A stretch of DNA of 43,725 nucleotides from Allomuricauda sp. (GTDB lineage Bacteria > Bacteroidota > Bacteroidia > Flavobacteriales > Flavobacteriaceae). Positions 23,887 to 31,545 of the stretch are shown piece after piece. The DNA lies in assembly GCA_030148335.1 (NCBI GenBank), contig JASBTQ010000020.1, positions 1 to 43,725 of the forward strand. The letters are read 5' to 3'. Made by a program: the position numbers and the translations under genes. Under the pieces are notes generated by a model that saw only the letters and a list, made by a program, of their open reading frames with translations, made no database searches and had not been told where the DNA came from. How positions within the stretch are numbered: the stretch's first letter is position 1; every line of letters begins with the position of its first letter.

Positions 23887-24762
23887 CTAGTGAATGTGCT
23901 TGTGCGCTTTGTAGGATGAACGGACCAAAGCCCCGCTCTCCACATGTCTGAAGCCCATTTCCAGCCCAATTTCCTCATATTTTTTGAATTGTTCGGGCAG
24001 GATGAACTGCTTTACGGGCAGGTGTTTTTTGGAGGGCTGCAAGTATTGGCCAATGGTGACCACATCCACATCCGCTTTTCTCAGGTCTTCCATGGTGGTG
24101 ATGACCTCGTGCTCTTCTTCGCCCAGCCCTAACATAATGCCCGATTTGGTACGGTTGGCGCCGTTCTTTTTCAAATAGTTCAATACCTCGAGGCTTTTTT
24201 CGTATTTGGCCTGTATGCGTACTTCACGGGTAAGTCGCTTCACGGTTTCCATATTGTGCGAAATCACCTCAGGAGCCACGTCGAGCATTCGATCCAAATG
24301 GGATTCAATCCCTTGAAAATCAGGAATCAATGTTTCCAGGGTGGTTTCTGGGTTCATTCTTCGGACCGCTTTGACGGTCTCTGCCCAGATGATGGATCCC
24401 ATATCTTTGAGGTCATCCCTATCCACAGAGGTGAGCACCGCATGCTTGATGTTCATGATCTTGATGGACCGTGCCACTTTTTCGGGTTCTGCCCAATCCA
24501 CGCTTTCCGGTCTTCCGGTCTTCACCCCGCAGAAACCACAAGAACGGGTACAGATGTTCCCTAAAATCATGAAGGTGGCCGTGCCTTCTCCCCAACATTC
24601 GCCCATATTGGGGCAACTCCCGGAGGTGCAGATGGTATGGAGGTTGTACTTGTCCACAAGCCCCCTGAGCTGGGTATATTTTTTCCCCGTGGGAAGCTTT
24701 ACCCTCAGCCATTTGGGCTTTCCTTTGGGTGGCTGTATGTTTTCCGCAACACTTGTGCTCAT
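23887..24762 (-). CDS. lipA: Lipoyl synthase
   Basis: 291 residues. Radical SAM enzyme that inserts two sulfurs into octanoyl chains on the E2 and H proteins (EC 2.8.1.8). The auxiliary cluster motif [12 protein letters not shown] has Cys45, 50 and 56, and the radical SAM motif CTRSCGFC has Cys71, 75 and 78. The C-terminus ends in the conserved [15 protein letters not shown] with the Ser that ligates the auxiliary cluster. It has a full -7 element upstream (TATCTTTG on the minus strand). It heads the lipA-gap-histidine kinase run. No lipB was seen nearby. Confidence 0.97.
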   Translation of the reverse strand: MSTSVAENIQPPKGKPKWLRVKLPTGKKYTQLRGLVDKYNLHTICTSGSCPNMGECWGEGTATFMILGNICTRSCGFCGVKTGRPESVDWAEPEKVARSIKIMNIKHAVLTSVDRDDLKDMGSIIWAETVKAVRRMNPETTLETLIPDFQGIESHLDRMLDVAPEVISHNMETVKRLTREVRIQAKYEKSLEVLNYLKKNGANRTKSGIMLGLGEEEHEVITTMEDLRKADVDVVTIGQYLQPSKKHLPVKQFILPEQFKKYEEIGLEMGFRHVESGALVRSSYKAHKHIH

Positions 24763-24780
24763 ACAAAGAAATTTGATTTA

Positions 24781-24788
24781 CAAAGATA
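24781..24788 (-). promoter_or_regulatory. -7 element of the lipA-gap-kinase operon
   Basis: The minus strand reads TATCTTTG, a full match, 18 bases before the lipA ATG. A TTG box at the right spacing is not visible. Confidence 0.45.
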
Positions 24789-24824
24789 CGAAACTGGGAA
24801 GGAAAATGGAGTCGTTGGAACGGC

Positions 24825-25385
24825 TCACTTTTTTTTGATGATCTCGGCCAGGAGTTTTTTGGCGCGCAGCAATTTTACCTTGACATTGTTCACCGGTTCG
24901 TTGAGTTCCTTGGCAATGGCGGCATAGCTCAATTCGTTGAAATAGCGTAGGTTGATGACCTGTTGGTAATGGGGTTTCAGTTTTTTGATATCCAGGAGCA
25001 AATCGGCGAGGTTCTGTTCCGTGATCAGGCGGTCCTCCACTGTTGGGGTTTCGTCCAGCACTTTTTTTACGGCATCCCCTTGGGATTCCATTTCGTCCAA
25101 AAGGCTTCTTTTCCGCTTTCGGATGAGGTCCACATGCAAGTTTTTGGAGATGGTGATGAGCCAGGTCTTGAACTCGAAGGTGTCATCGTAGGTGTCTATT
25201 TTGTCGAAAGCTCGGGAAAAGGTGCGGATGGTGATGTCCTCCGCATCGTTTTCATTTTTGGTGCGGAGCAATTGAAAACCGTACACATCGTTCCAAAACG
25301 TATCCAAGAGCGTGCTAAAGGCAATTTGGTTTCCTTCTTTTGCCTTTTTGATAATGTCTCTGATGGAATCGTCGGTTTTTTCCAA
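24825..25385 (-). CDS. ECF-type RNA polymerase sigma factor
   Basis: 186 residues. Region 2 runs from AFSTLLDTFWNDVYGFQLL through NDAEDITIRTFSRAFDKI to FKTWLITISKNLHVDLIRKRKR. Region 4 is LKPHYQQVINLRYFNELSYAAIAKELNEP followed by NVKVKLLRAKKLL. No anti-sigma factor is adjacent; the gene upstream codes for a small CxxC membrane protein and the one downstream is lipA, 62 bases away with its own promoter element. The -7 box of its own promoter could not be found. I recall sigma factors of this type beside lipA in several Flavobacteriaceae. Confidence 0.9.
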   Translation of the reverse strand: MEKTDDSIRDIIKKAKEGNQIAFSTLLDTFWNDVYGFQLLRTKNENDAEDITIRTFSRAFDKIDTYDDTFEFKTWLITISKNLHVDLIRKRKRSLLDEMESQGDAVKKVLDETPTVEDRLITEQNLADLLLDIKKLKPHYQQVINLRYFNELSYAAIAKELNEPVNNVKVKLLRAKKLLAEIIKKK

Positions 25386-25417
25386 AAATGTGGCTTTTGT
25401 CTAAAATATTGATGGGA

Positions 25418-25627
25418 TTATTGCAATCCGGGTACGGAGTCTTTTTTACATTCCTGTTCGTCGGGCATTTTTCCGCAAAATCCACATGCTTCCCCTTCTT
25501 TGTTCAGAAAAGGGCTTTGGCTGGCACAGGTGCCTGCGAACTTTCCGTCCTTTTTGCCCCAGATCTTGATGGCTATCCCAGCGAATGCGAGGGCCAGAAG
25601 ACCAATGGTCAATAGTGCTAACTTCAT
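25418..25627 (-). CDS. Small membrane protein with four cysteines
   Basis: 69 residues. MKLALLTIGLLALAFAGIAIKIWG is one membrane helix or uncleaved signal, and the rest (GTCASQSPFLN, EACGFCGK, EQECKK) carries four Cys including a CGFC pair that could bind a metal or act in redox chemistry (inference). I recall homologues called only membrane or secreted protein in Flavobacteriaceae. The start at 25627 is set by a good -7 box (TACCTTTG) just upstream; a longer frame to 25750 overlaps the anti-sigma gene and is not used. It ends 32 bases before the sigma-factor start. Confidence 0.78.
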   Translation of the reverse strand: MKLALLTIGLLALAFAGIAIKIWGKKDGKFAGTCASQSPFLNKEGEACGFCGKMPDEQECKKDSVPGLQ

Positions 25628-25642
25628 AATCCAACTTTTATG

Positions 25643-25650
25643 CAAAGGTA
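25643..25650 (-). promoter_or_regulatory. -7 element of the small CxxC membrane protein gene
   Basis: The minus strand reads TACCTTTG, a full TAnnTTTG match 15 bases before the ATG at 25627. No -33 TTG at the right spacing. Confidence 0.45.
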
Positions 25651-25685
25651 CAAAATACCTGACTAAAAGTGGGGGGATTGGGTTA

Positions 25686-26444
25686 TCAATATGTGATGTT
25701 GGCCACGATGTTCTCCACGGTGGGGGAAGTGTTCCCGCCTTCCGGTTCAATGGTGATGTAGCCTATGGCCTTGTCAGCATAGGGGAGTGCAAGGAGCTTG
25801 TCCTTTTCGTTGAACTGCTTGATCACGCCCAAGTTTACCAATTCGCCGTTCACTTCGGCCCACATCTGGAAACATTTGTTCTCAGGTAGCTGGGGAACAT
25901 TGCTCACATTGATATAGGAAAGTTTTTTAACCGGATTGATGTAGGCGATGGCCTTGAGTTCCTTGCCTTCTTTCTTGCCATTGACCTGATATTTCTTGGT
26001 ATCAGGATTGTTGAGAACAATAAACTGGTTCCTCATGTCTTCCAGTTGGTTCTTCATGTCGTCCTCCAAATATTTGATCTTGTTGGTGACCAATGCATTT
26101 TCTTCCTGAAGGTTTTTGTTCTGGTTCCAGAAGAACAGGGATGAACCTGCAAAGATCATCAGGGCCACACTGGCGGCAATGGCATACCTGTAGAACCTTC
26201 TGCTGACCATTCTTTCCTTTCGGGCACTGCTCAGAATGATTTCCTTAAGGCCCTCGGGAGTTTTCTTGGCATACATTCTTGCAAAGGTTTCCAAGTTTTT
26301 CTGAAGCTCATCATACGTCTCACGTACCTCTGGGTACATAGCAATGTATCTTTCCACTTGTTGGGACTCTTCTTTTGAGGTGTGTCCCAAGAGGTATTTT
26401 TCCAGTGAATCGGATTCCAAAAATATTTTAACTTTCTCTTTCAT
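25686..26444 (-). CDS. Anti-sigma factor (RskA-like)
   Basis: 252 residues. The N-terminal cytoplasmic part (about 1-80) includes SLEKYLLGHTSKEESQQVERYIAMYPEV, the helical zinc-less anti-sigma region. A membrane helix at about 84-106 (YAIAASVALMIFAGSSLFFW) is followed by a coiled coil (LQEENALVTNKIKYLEDDM). The periplasmic C-terminal domain is RskA-like, with LPENKCFQMWAEVNGELVNLGVI and ITIEPEGG. It should hold the sigma factor encoded just upstream; the start overlaps that gene's stop (ATGA). Release probably follows an envelope or oxidative signal, which is not defined here. Confidence 0.9.
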   Translation of the reverse strand: MKEKVKIFLESDSLEKYLLGHTSKEESQQVERYIAMYPEVRETYDELQKNLETFARMYAKKTPEGLKEIILSSARKERMVSRRFYRYAIAASVALMIFAGSSLFFWNQNKNLQEENALVTNKIKYLEDDMKNQLEDMRNQFIVLNNPDTKKYQVNGKKEGKELKAIAYINPVKKLSYINVSNVPQLPENKCFQMWAEVNGELVNLGVIKQFNEKDKLLALPYADKAIGYITIEPEGGNTSPTVENIVANITY

Positions 26445-27007
26445 AACAATAGATTTAAGACCAAGAGCAAGATCATTGTTGTACCGTATATCTTTCCAAG
26501 TTCCCTAAGTCCAATTTTCAGTCTGGATTTGATGGTACCCAGAGGGATGTCCAATTCCTCACTTGCCTCTTGCTGCGTCATTCCCTCAAAAAATAGGGCT
26601 TCCAAAACTATTCTGTACTTAGGTTCTATCTTGTCCATGTTTTCCTGGACATCCAGATGTTCGGGGCTTATGCCACTCACTCCAAGATTATATACGTCCG
26701 AAACGTCGATTTGGACTTCCTTGCTCGCTTTATTGTTCACACTTCGCAGTTTGTCGATGGCCGTGTTCCTGGTAATGCGGAACAACCATGTGAAAAGCTT
26801 GGCTTTTGAGGCATCGTAGGAGTCGGCTTTTTTCCATATTTTGATGAAACTTTCCTGGAGAACATCTTGGGCAAGCTCATCGTCCTTGACCACTTTGTGT
26901 GCCACCCCAAAAAGCGTGTCCCCATAATGTTCATACAGTAGGGATATGGCCTTGTCGTCCTTTTCGGCCAAAAGTGAAACAATATGTTTCTCGATCAATG
27001 TGCTCAT
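26441..27007 (-). CDS. ECF-type RNA polymerase sigma factor (SigK-like)
   Basis: 188 residues. Region 2 covers AISLLYEHYGDTLFGVAHKV, ELAQDVLQESFIKIWKKADSY and LFTWLFRITRNTAIDKLR. Region 4 is YRIVLEALFFEGMTQQEASEELDIPLGTIKSRLKIGLREL. Partner of the RskA-like protein, with a 4-base ATGA overlap. Odd point: after the last sigma helix it ends in a strongly hydrophobic tail (TTMILLLVLNLLL) that soluble sigma factors do not need. The tail may come from the overlap with the next gene's start, or may hold the protein near the membrane (inference). Confidence 0.92.
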   Translation of the reverse strand: MSTLIEKHIVSLLAEKDDKAISLLYEHYGDTLFGVAHKVVKDDELAQDVLQESFIKIWKKADSYDASKAKLFTWLFRITRNTAIDKLRSVNNKASKEVQIDVSDVYNLGVSGISPEHLDVQENMDKIEPKYRIVLEALFFEGMTQQEASEELDIPLGTIKSRLKIGLRELGKIYGTTMILLLVLNLLL

Positions 27008-27176
27008 TTACGATGCTTTGTAATTTTTTTTTTGGGACAAAAATCTAAAATAGGATTTATATCGTACATACTACAACGCTAAGGTAGAAAAAGCATTACT
27101 TGTCAGCGTTGGATTGAGCAAGAAAAAGGGGTGAAACCCTCTACGATATATATAATTTTGGTTAGTTTGGTTTGGT

Positions 27177-27211
27177 ATAACCCCCGTTATTGGTTTCAAT
27201 GCGGGGGTTAT
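27177..27211. terminator. Hairpin at the end of murB
   Basis: ATAACCCCCG (27177-27186) pairs perfectly with CGGGGGTTAT (27202-27211), loop 15 bases. The right arm includes the murB stop codon. There is no T run on the minus strand, so it may work as a 3'-end stabiliser or as a weak terminator. The rest of 27008-27207 holds the unrecognised promoter of the sigma-factor gene. Confidence 0.6.
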
Positions 27212-28224
27212 TTTATGATGTTCACTTCGGGTTGGATGTCTATCCCGAATTTTTTCTTTACTTCCTTCTGTATGCTCTCGGCCAGTTCCAAGATCTCTTT
27301 TCCCGTGGCGTTTCCATGATTCACCAGCACCAGGGCCTGTTTTTCGTGTACCCCGGCATCCCCGAAACGTTTTCCCTTGAACCCACTCTGCTCTATGAGC
27401 CATCCGGCCGGTACTTTGAACTGATCGTCTTCCAGTTCATAGAAAGGGGCCTTGGGATGATGTTTGATGAACTTGTCGAACTTTTTTTTCGAGATCACGG
27501 GGTTTTTGAAAAAACTACCGCTGTTGCCGAGTTCCTTCGGGTCGGGCAATTTGCTTTGCCGAATGGCTATCACAGCGTTGGAAATGTCCCTAATGGTGGG
27601 ATAAACAATGCCGTTGCTCTTGAGTTCTTCCTCGATGGCGCCATAACCCGTGTGCAGCACATGGTCCTTTTTGCTCAATCTCAGGTTTACCGAAGTGATG
27701 ATATATTTGTCCTTGGCGTCGTTCTTGAAAATGGAATCCCTGTACCCAAATTCACAGTCCTCCTTATCGAAAGCGACCAATTCCCCGGTTTCCACATCCA
27801 TTGCGGTACAGCTTGCAAAGACATCTTTCAGCTCCACGCCATAGGCGCCAATGTTCTGGATGGGTGCAGTCCCCACATTGCCAGGGATAAGGGATAGGTT
27901 TTCCAGTCCGCCATACCCTCTGTCCAAACTCCACATGACCAGATTGTGCCAGTTTTCACCAGCCATTGCCTTGATTTCGACACTTTCCCCATTTTCTTCG
28001 GCGATGGAGATGCCTTTCAGGTTGATGTGCATCACAAGGGCATCAATGTCCTTGGTGAGCAACATATTGCTCCCTCCACTGATGATGAACCTTTTGGGAT
28101 ATGCCGTCAGTTCCAATACCTTTTGTAGCTGGGCCAGTCCGGTTATCTCCACAAAAAAGCGGGCCTTTACGTCAATACCAAAGGTATTGTAACTCTTGAG
28201 GGATATGTTTTCCTGTATGGTCAC
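27208..28224 (-). CDS. murB: UDP-N-acetylenolpyruvoylglucosamine reductase
   Basis: 338 residues, type I MurB. FAD/NADPH enzyme that makes UDP-N-acetylmuramate for peptidoglycan (EC 1.3.1.98). The N-terminus SLKSYNTFGIDVKARFFVEI and FIISGGSNMLLTKDI (residues 47-61) bind FAD. GGLENLSLIPGNVGTAPIQNIGAYGVE is the core signature, DSIFKN carries the Arg-Tyr loop region, and NSGSFFKNP has the catalytic Ser that protonates the product. Its ATG overlaps the stop of the upstream aminotransferase by four bases, so the two are co-translated. Confidence 0.96.
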   Translation of the reverse strand: MTIQENISLKSYNTFGIDVKARFFVEITGLAQLQKVLELTAYPKRFIISGGSNMLLTKDIDALVMHINLKGISIAEENGESVEIKAMAGENWHNLVMWSLDRGYGGLENLSLIPGNVGTAPIQNIGAYGVELKDVFASCTAMDVETGELVAFDKEDCEFGYRDSIFKNDAKDKYIITSVNLRLSKKDHVLHTGYGAIEEELKSNGIVYPTIRDISNAVIAIRQSKLPDPKELGNSGSFFKNPVISKKKFDKFIKHHPKAPFYELEDDQFKVPAGWLIEQSGFKGKRFGDAGVHEKQALVLVNHGNATGKEILELAESIQKEVKKKFGIDIQPEVNIIK

Positions 28225-29414
28225 TTCGCGTTGTACTCCTTTAAGGCCCTGCCCAAAATCTGGACGGCCTTTACAAGTTGCTCTTTTTCCAGCACATAGG
28301 CAATCCTGATCTGGTTTTTTCCCAATCCAGGGGTGGCATAAAAGCCTGCTGCCGGGGCGACCATGACCGTGTTGCCATCCAGTTCAAATTTTTCCAACAA
28401 CCACTGGGCAAAATCATCTGCATCGGCAACGGGCAGTTCCACAACACAGTAAAAAGCACCCTGCGGCACGGCCACTTTTACGCCCTCCAATTGTTGGAGT
28501 TCGGAGATGAGTATATTCCTGCGGGAGACGTACTCTTCGATGACATCATCAAAGTATTCCTGGGGGGTTTCCAAGGCGGCCTCACTGGCTATCTGGGCAA
28601 AAGTGGGGGGCGACAACCTGGCTTGGGCAAATTTCAGTGCGGTTTGGATCACCTCCCTGTTCTTGGAAACGATACATCCGATACGTGCCCCGCACATGCT
28701 GTATCTTTTGGAAACGGAATCCACTACTATGGCGTGCTCTTCAAGGCCGCTGACCTGCAAAATGGAATAGTGCTGTCTTCCCTCATAGGTGAATTCTCGA
28801 TAGACTTCGTCCGCAATAAGAAAAAGATCATGTTTCTTCACCAAAGTGGCCAGTTGTTCTATCTCCTCCTTACTATATAGGTATCCTGTTGGGTTCCCTG
28901 GATTACAGATCAAGATGGCCTTAGTCTGTGGCGTGATGAGTTTTTCGAATTCTGCAATGGGCGGAAGGGCAAAATTGGTGTCAATGGATGAAGCAATGGG
29001 CACAACCTTCACGCCCGCAGCAGTGGCAAAACCATTGTAGTTGGCATAGAAGGGTTCCGGGATGATGATCTCATCCTCGGCATCCATGATGGTTCCCATA
29101 GCAAAGGAAAGGGCTTCAGAGCCACCTGTGGTCACAATGATGTCCTTAGCGGTGACGTGGATGTCCTTTTTTGCATAATAGGCCGCAATTTTTTCACGAT
29201 AAACTTCTGAACCCTCCGTCATACTATAGGCCAGAACCTCGATGTTGTGGTTCCTCACGGCATCCAAGGCCGCTTTTGGCGTCTTGATGTCCGGCTGTCC
29301 AATATTCAGGTGGATGACGTGGGTGCCCCTCTTCTTTGCGGCTTCGGCATAGGGGACCAATTTTCGGATCGGGGAGGCGGGCATTTGCCTTCCTTTTTCA
29401 GAGATACTTGGCAT
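28221..29414 (-). CDS. PLP-dependent class I/II aminotransferase (aspartate aminotransferase-like)
   Basis: 397 residues. Fold type I aminotransferase: NIGQPDIKTP near the N-terminus, NPGNPTG at 171-177, ADEVYREF with Asp202, Schiff-base Lys236 in DSVSKRYSM, and Arg244 in GARIG. The nearest groups are aspartate and aromatic aminotransferases of subgroup I; substrate choice is not certain. It is translationally coupled to murB. A promoter with TTG, 20 bases and CATTTTTG (one base off) lies upstream. It is divergent from the aspartyl protease gene. Confidence 0.92.
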   Translation of the reverse strand: MPSISEKGRQMPASPIRKLVPYAEAAKKRGTHVIHLNIGQPDIKTPKAALDAVRNHNIEVLAYSMTEGSEVYREKIAAYYAKKDIHVTAKDIIVTTGGSEALSFAMGTIMDAEDEIIIPEPFYANYNGFATAAGVKVVPIASSIDTNFALPPIAEFEKLITPQTKAILICNPGNPTGYLYSKEEIEQLATLVKKHDLFLIADEVYREFTYEGRQHYSILQVSGLEEHAIVVDSVSKRYSMCGARIGCIVSKNREVIQTALKFAQARLSPPTFAQIASEAALETPQEYFDDVIEEYVSRRNILISELQQLEGVKVAVPQGAFYCVVELPVADADDFAQWLLEKFELDGNTVMVAPAAGFYATPGLGKNQIRIAYVLEKEQLVKAVQILGRALKEYNAK

Positions 29415-29429
29415 GTGCTAAATTTTAGG

Positions 29430-29460
29430 CAAAAATGGGAAAACCCACACTTGAAAACAA
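29430..29460 (-). promoter_or_regulatory. Promoter of the aminotransferase-murB operon
   Basis: On the minus strand TTG (plus-strand 29458-29460) is followed after 20 bases by CATTTTTG (plus-strand 29430-29437), one base off TAnnTTTG. The leader to the ATG is about 10 bases. Confidence 0.4.
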
Positions 29461-29537
29461 TAGATTCAAGGTTTATTTATCTGTTGTCCAAAATGTTAAA
29501 ATAAGGTGAAGGATTCGTCTTATTTTGTATATTTAAT

Positions 29538-30902
29538 ATGTACAACCAACTAGAATTAAGAATGTTGGGAAAAAAACTTACTTTTTTTGGATTTCTTGTG
29601 ATGGTGCCCTTGTTTGTTTTGGCGCAGGGCTATTTCTTGCCCAAAGGGCAGAAGTTCGAGAAAATCAGGTTTGAACTCATCAACAATCTCATCATCATAC
29701 CTGTAGAAATCAATGGGTCCGAACTCACTTTCATTTTGGATTCTGGCGTCAGCAAACCTATTTTGTTCAACCTTTCCGAATCGGATTCCATACCCATCAA
29801 CAATGTGTCCGAAGTGACCATCAGAGGTCTTGGAACCGGAGAACCCATGAAAGCACTCAGTTCAAGATCCAATATCTTCCGGTTGGGGGATGCGAGGAAT
29901 TTCTCCCAGGACCTTTATGTCGTATTGGATAGGGGAATCAATTTTTCCACCTCGTTGGGCATTCCGGTCCATGGCATCATGGGGTACGACCTTTTCAAGG
30001 ACTTTATCATTGAAATAAATTATGGCTCACATACCATAAAACTCCATAACCCTGAGCTGTACAAGCATAAGGAAAAAAGAAATAGACAGTCCCTTCCATT
30101 GTCCATTGAAAGGAACAAGGCCTATGTGAAAGGAACCGTCCTGATGAAGGACACGGCCAATATTCCCGTCAAACTGCTCGTGGACACTGGCAGTAGCGAC
30201 GCTTTGTGGCTGTTCCAAGAGCCCGAAAAAGGCCTGGATGTCCCCGAAAAGAACTATGAGGACCATTTGGGCAGGGGGCTCAGCGGTGATATTTTTGGAA
30301 AGCGTAGCAAAATCAATGGTGTCAAAATAGGTGGTTTTGAACTGAAAGAAGCCAAAGTGGCCTTTCCGTATTGGGAATCTTTTGCCGCCCTGGAAAATCT
30401 GGGAGACCGCAATGGCAGTGTTGGAGGCGAGATCCTGAAACGGTTCAACATCATCTTCGACTATACCCGTGGACTGGTCACCTTAAAGAAGAATGCTAAC
30501 TTTAAAGAGCCCTTCCAATACAACTTGGCAGGAGTTGAACTTCAGCATAATGGACTGAGGTATATTGCCGAAAGTATTGCTGGACCTGATGGGATCGTGA
30601 AGGATGATGATTCTACCTTTGGTAATGTCCAGATTTTATTGGAGAACAAGACCCGACTGAGCTTGGTGCCGGAAATTGTGGTATCTGGTATAAGGGCGGG
30701 GAGCCCAGCGGCGGAGGCAGGATTGCGTGAGGGCGATGTAATACTGGCCGTGAACGGGAGAAGTGTACATCGGTACAAACTCCAGGAAATCCTTAAGATG
30801 ATAAATGAAAAGGAAGGGAAACGGGTTCGGGTGCTCATCGAAAGGTACAACAAAGATCTTCTGTTCTCATTTGTACTGAAAAAAGTCTTTGACGATGACT
30901 AA
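29538..30902 (+). CDS. Secreted aspartyl protease family protein with PDZ domain
   Basis: 454 residues from the ATG at 29538; an ATG at 29562 gives a more classical signal peptide (MLGKKLTFFGFLVMVPLFVLAQ) and may be the true start. There are two retropepsin-like halves: the first with FILDSGVSKPILFN and the second with LLVDTGSSDALWLF, the paired DSG/DTG active-site aspartates of pepsin-like clan AA proteases. A PDZ domain follows near the C-terminus (SGIRAGSPAAEAGLREGDVILAVNGRSVH). The architecture is common in Bacteroidota and lies outside the cytoplasm. The substrate is unknown. The gene stands alone, with a palindromic terminator after it. Confidence 0.9.
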   Translation: MYNQLELRMLGKKLTFFGFLVMVPLFVLAQGYFLPKGQKFEKIRFELINNLIIIPVEINGSELTFILDSGVSKPILFNLSESDSIPINNVSEVTIRGLGTGEPMKALSSRSNIFRLGDARNFSQDLYVVLDRGINFSTSLGIPVHGIMGYDLFKDFIIEINYGSHTIKLHNPELYKHKEKRNRQSLPLSIERNKAYVKGTVLMKDTANIPVKLLVDTGSSDALWLFQEPEKGLDVPEKNYEDHLGRGLSGDIFGKRSKINGVKIGGFELKEAKVAFPYWESFAALENLGDRNGSVGGEILKRFNIIFDYTRGLVTLKKNANFKEPFQYNLAGVELQHNGLRYIAESIAGPDGIVKDDDSTFGNVQILLENKTRLSLVPEIVVSGIRAGSPAAEAGLREGDVILAVNGRSVHRYKLQEILKMINEKEGKRVRVLIERYNKDLLFSFVLKKVFDDD

Positions 30903-30911
30903 AAAATAAAA

Positions 30912-30939
30912 TCCCCGAAAAGCAATTGCTTTTCGGGGA
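30912..30939. terminator. Perfect palindrome shared by convergent genes
   Basis: A 28-base perfect palindrome with half-site TCCCCGAAAAGCAA lies between the protease stop (30902) and the DUF1573 stop (30963). On the minus strand it is followed by a T-rich run (plus-strand A run 30901-30911), so it is a good terminator for DUF1573 and possibly also for the protease. Confidence 0.85.
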
Positions 30940-30962
30940 CAGGGTCATAATTTTCTTTTTAC

Positions 30963-31349
30963 TTACTTAGCTCCTGGGCCGTTAACGTTCCCTTTTATTT
31001 TTAGAACCTTGGTAGGAGTGTCCGCATTGGAGGTCACCGTAATGGCCTTTCTTATGGGTCCTACCCGGTTGGTGTCATATTTTACCTCAATCTTGCCAGT
31101 CTTTCCGGGCATGATGGGTTCTTCTGGCTTTTTGGGGATGGTGCAGCCACAACTTGATTTTACGCTGCTGATCACCAAGGGTGCATTTCCAGTGTTGGTA
31201 AATTCAAATACCCGGACACCGTCGCTGCCCTTTTCGATTTCACCGTAATCAATGGTCTCGCTCTTAAATTCAATCTTGGCAGTTTCCTGGGCATATATCC
31301 CTAGAGATAGGAGCCCTACAAACAGCATCAGTACAGTTTTTTTCATCAT
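30963..31349 (-). CDS. DUF1573 domain-containing secreted protein
   Basis: 128 residues. The start MMKKTVLMLFVGLLSLGIYAQ is a signal peptide; a longer frame from 31397 would begin upstream of the promoter. The body is the short DUF1573 immunoglobulin-like domain: IDYGEIEKGSDGVRVFEFTNTGNAPLVI, SSCGCTIPK with its Cys pair, and PGKTGKIEVKYDTNRVGPIRKAITV. The family is abundant in Bacteroidota; its function is unknown and an envelope or periplasmic location is likely. The promoter faces that of valS back to back. Confidence 0.92.
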   Translation of the reverse strand: MMKKTVLMLFVGLLSLGIYAQETAKIEFKSETIDYGEIEKGSDGVRVFEFTNTGNAPLVISSVKSSCGCTIPKKPEEPIMPGKTGKIEVKYDTNRVGPIRKAITVTSNADTPTKVLKIKGNVNGPGAK

Positions 31350-31370
31350 TTTTGGTTTTTGGGTGAATTC

Positions 31371-31401
31371 CAAATGTAGATGTTTTGTCACCTGCATCCA
31401 A
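31371..31401 (-). promoter_or_regulatory. Promoter of the DUF1573 gene
   Basis: On the minus strand TTTTGG (TTG at plus-strand 31399-31401) is followed after 20 bases by TACATTTG (plus-strand 31371-31378), a full consensus pair. The leader to the ATG at 31349 is about 15 bases. Confidence 0.6.
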
Positions 31402-31406
31402 AATTC

Positions 31407-31437
31407 TTTTGTTATGTAATAACGTTACTTATTTTTG
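31407..31437 (+). promoter_or_regulatory. Promoter of valS
   Basis: TTTTG ending at 31411 is followed after 18 bases by TATTTTTG (31430-31437), a full TAnnTTTG match. The transcript would start near 31444, leaving a leader of about 100 bases before the ATG at 31546, longer than at neighbouring genes; no T-box or known leader element was recognised in it. Confidence 0.55.
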
Positions 31438-31545
31438 TTTCGTATTTCTGGATTGGATTCCATCAGAAGAATGGCATGTAACCGAACATTTGATCCCCTT
31501 CAAAAAACCAATCCAAATTCTTATGAACAAAAATTGTACCGAATA

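Noticed and set aside
27008..27207. Promoter of the SigK-like sigma factor
   Set aside because: Only partial matches (TAGATTTT with a TTG at a spacing of 26) were found, so no site was called.
31444..31545. T-box or attenuator in the valS leader
   Set aside because: No T-box sequence, specifier stem or terminator-like hairpin was seen, and T-boxes are not expected in this phylum.
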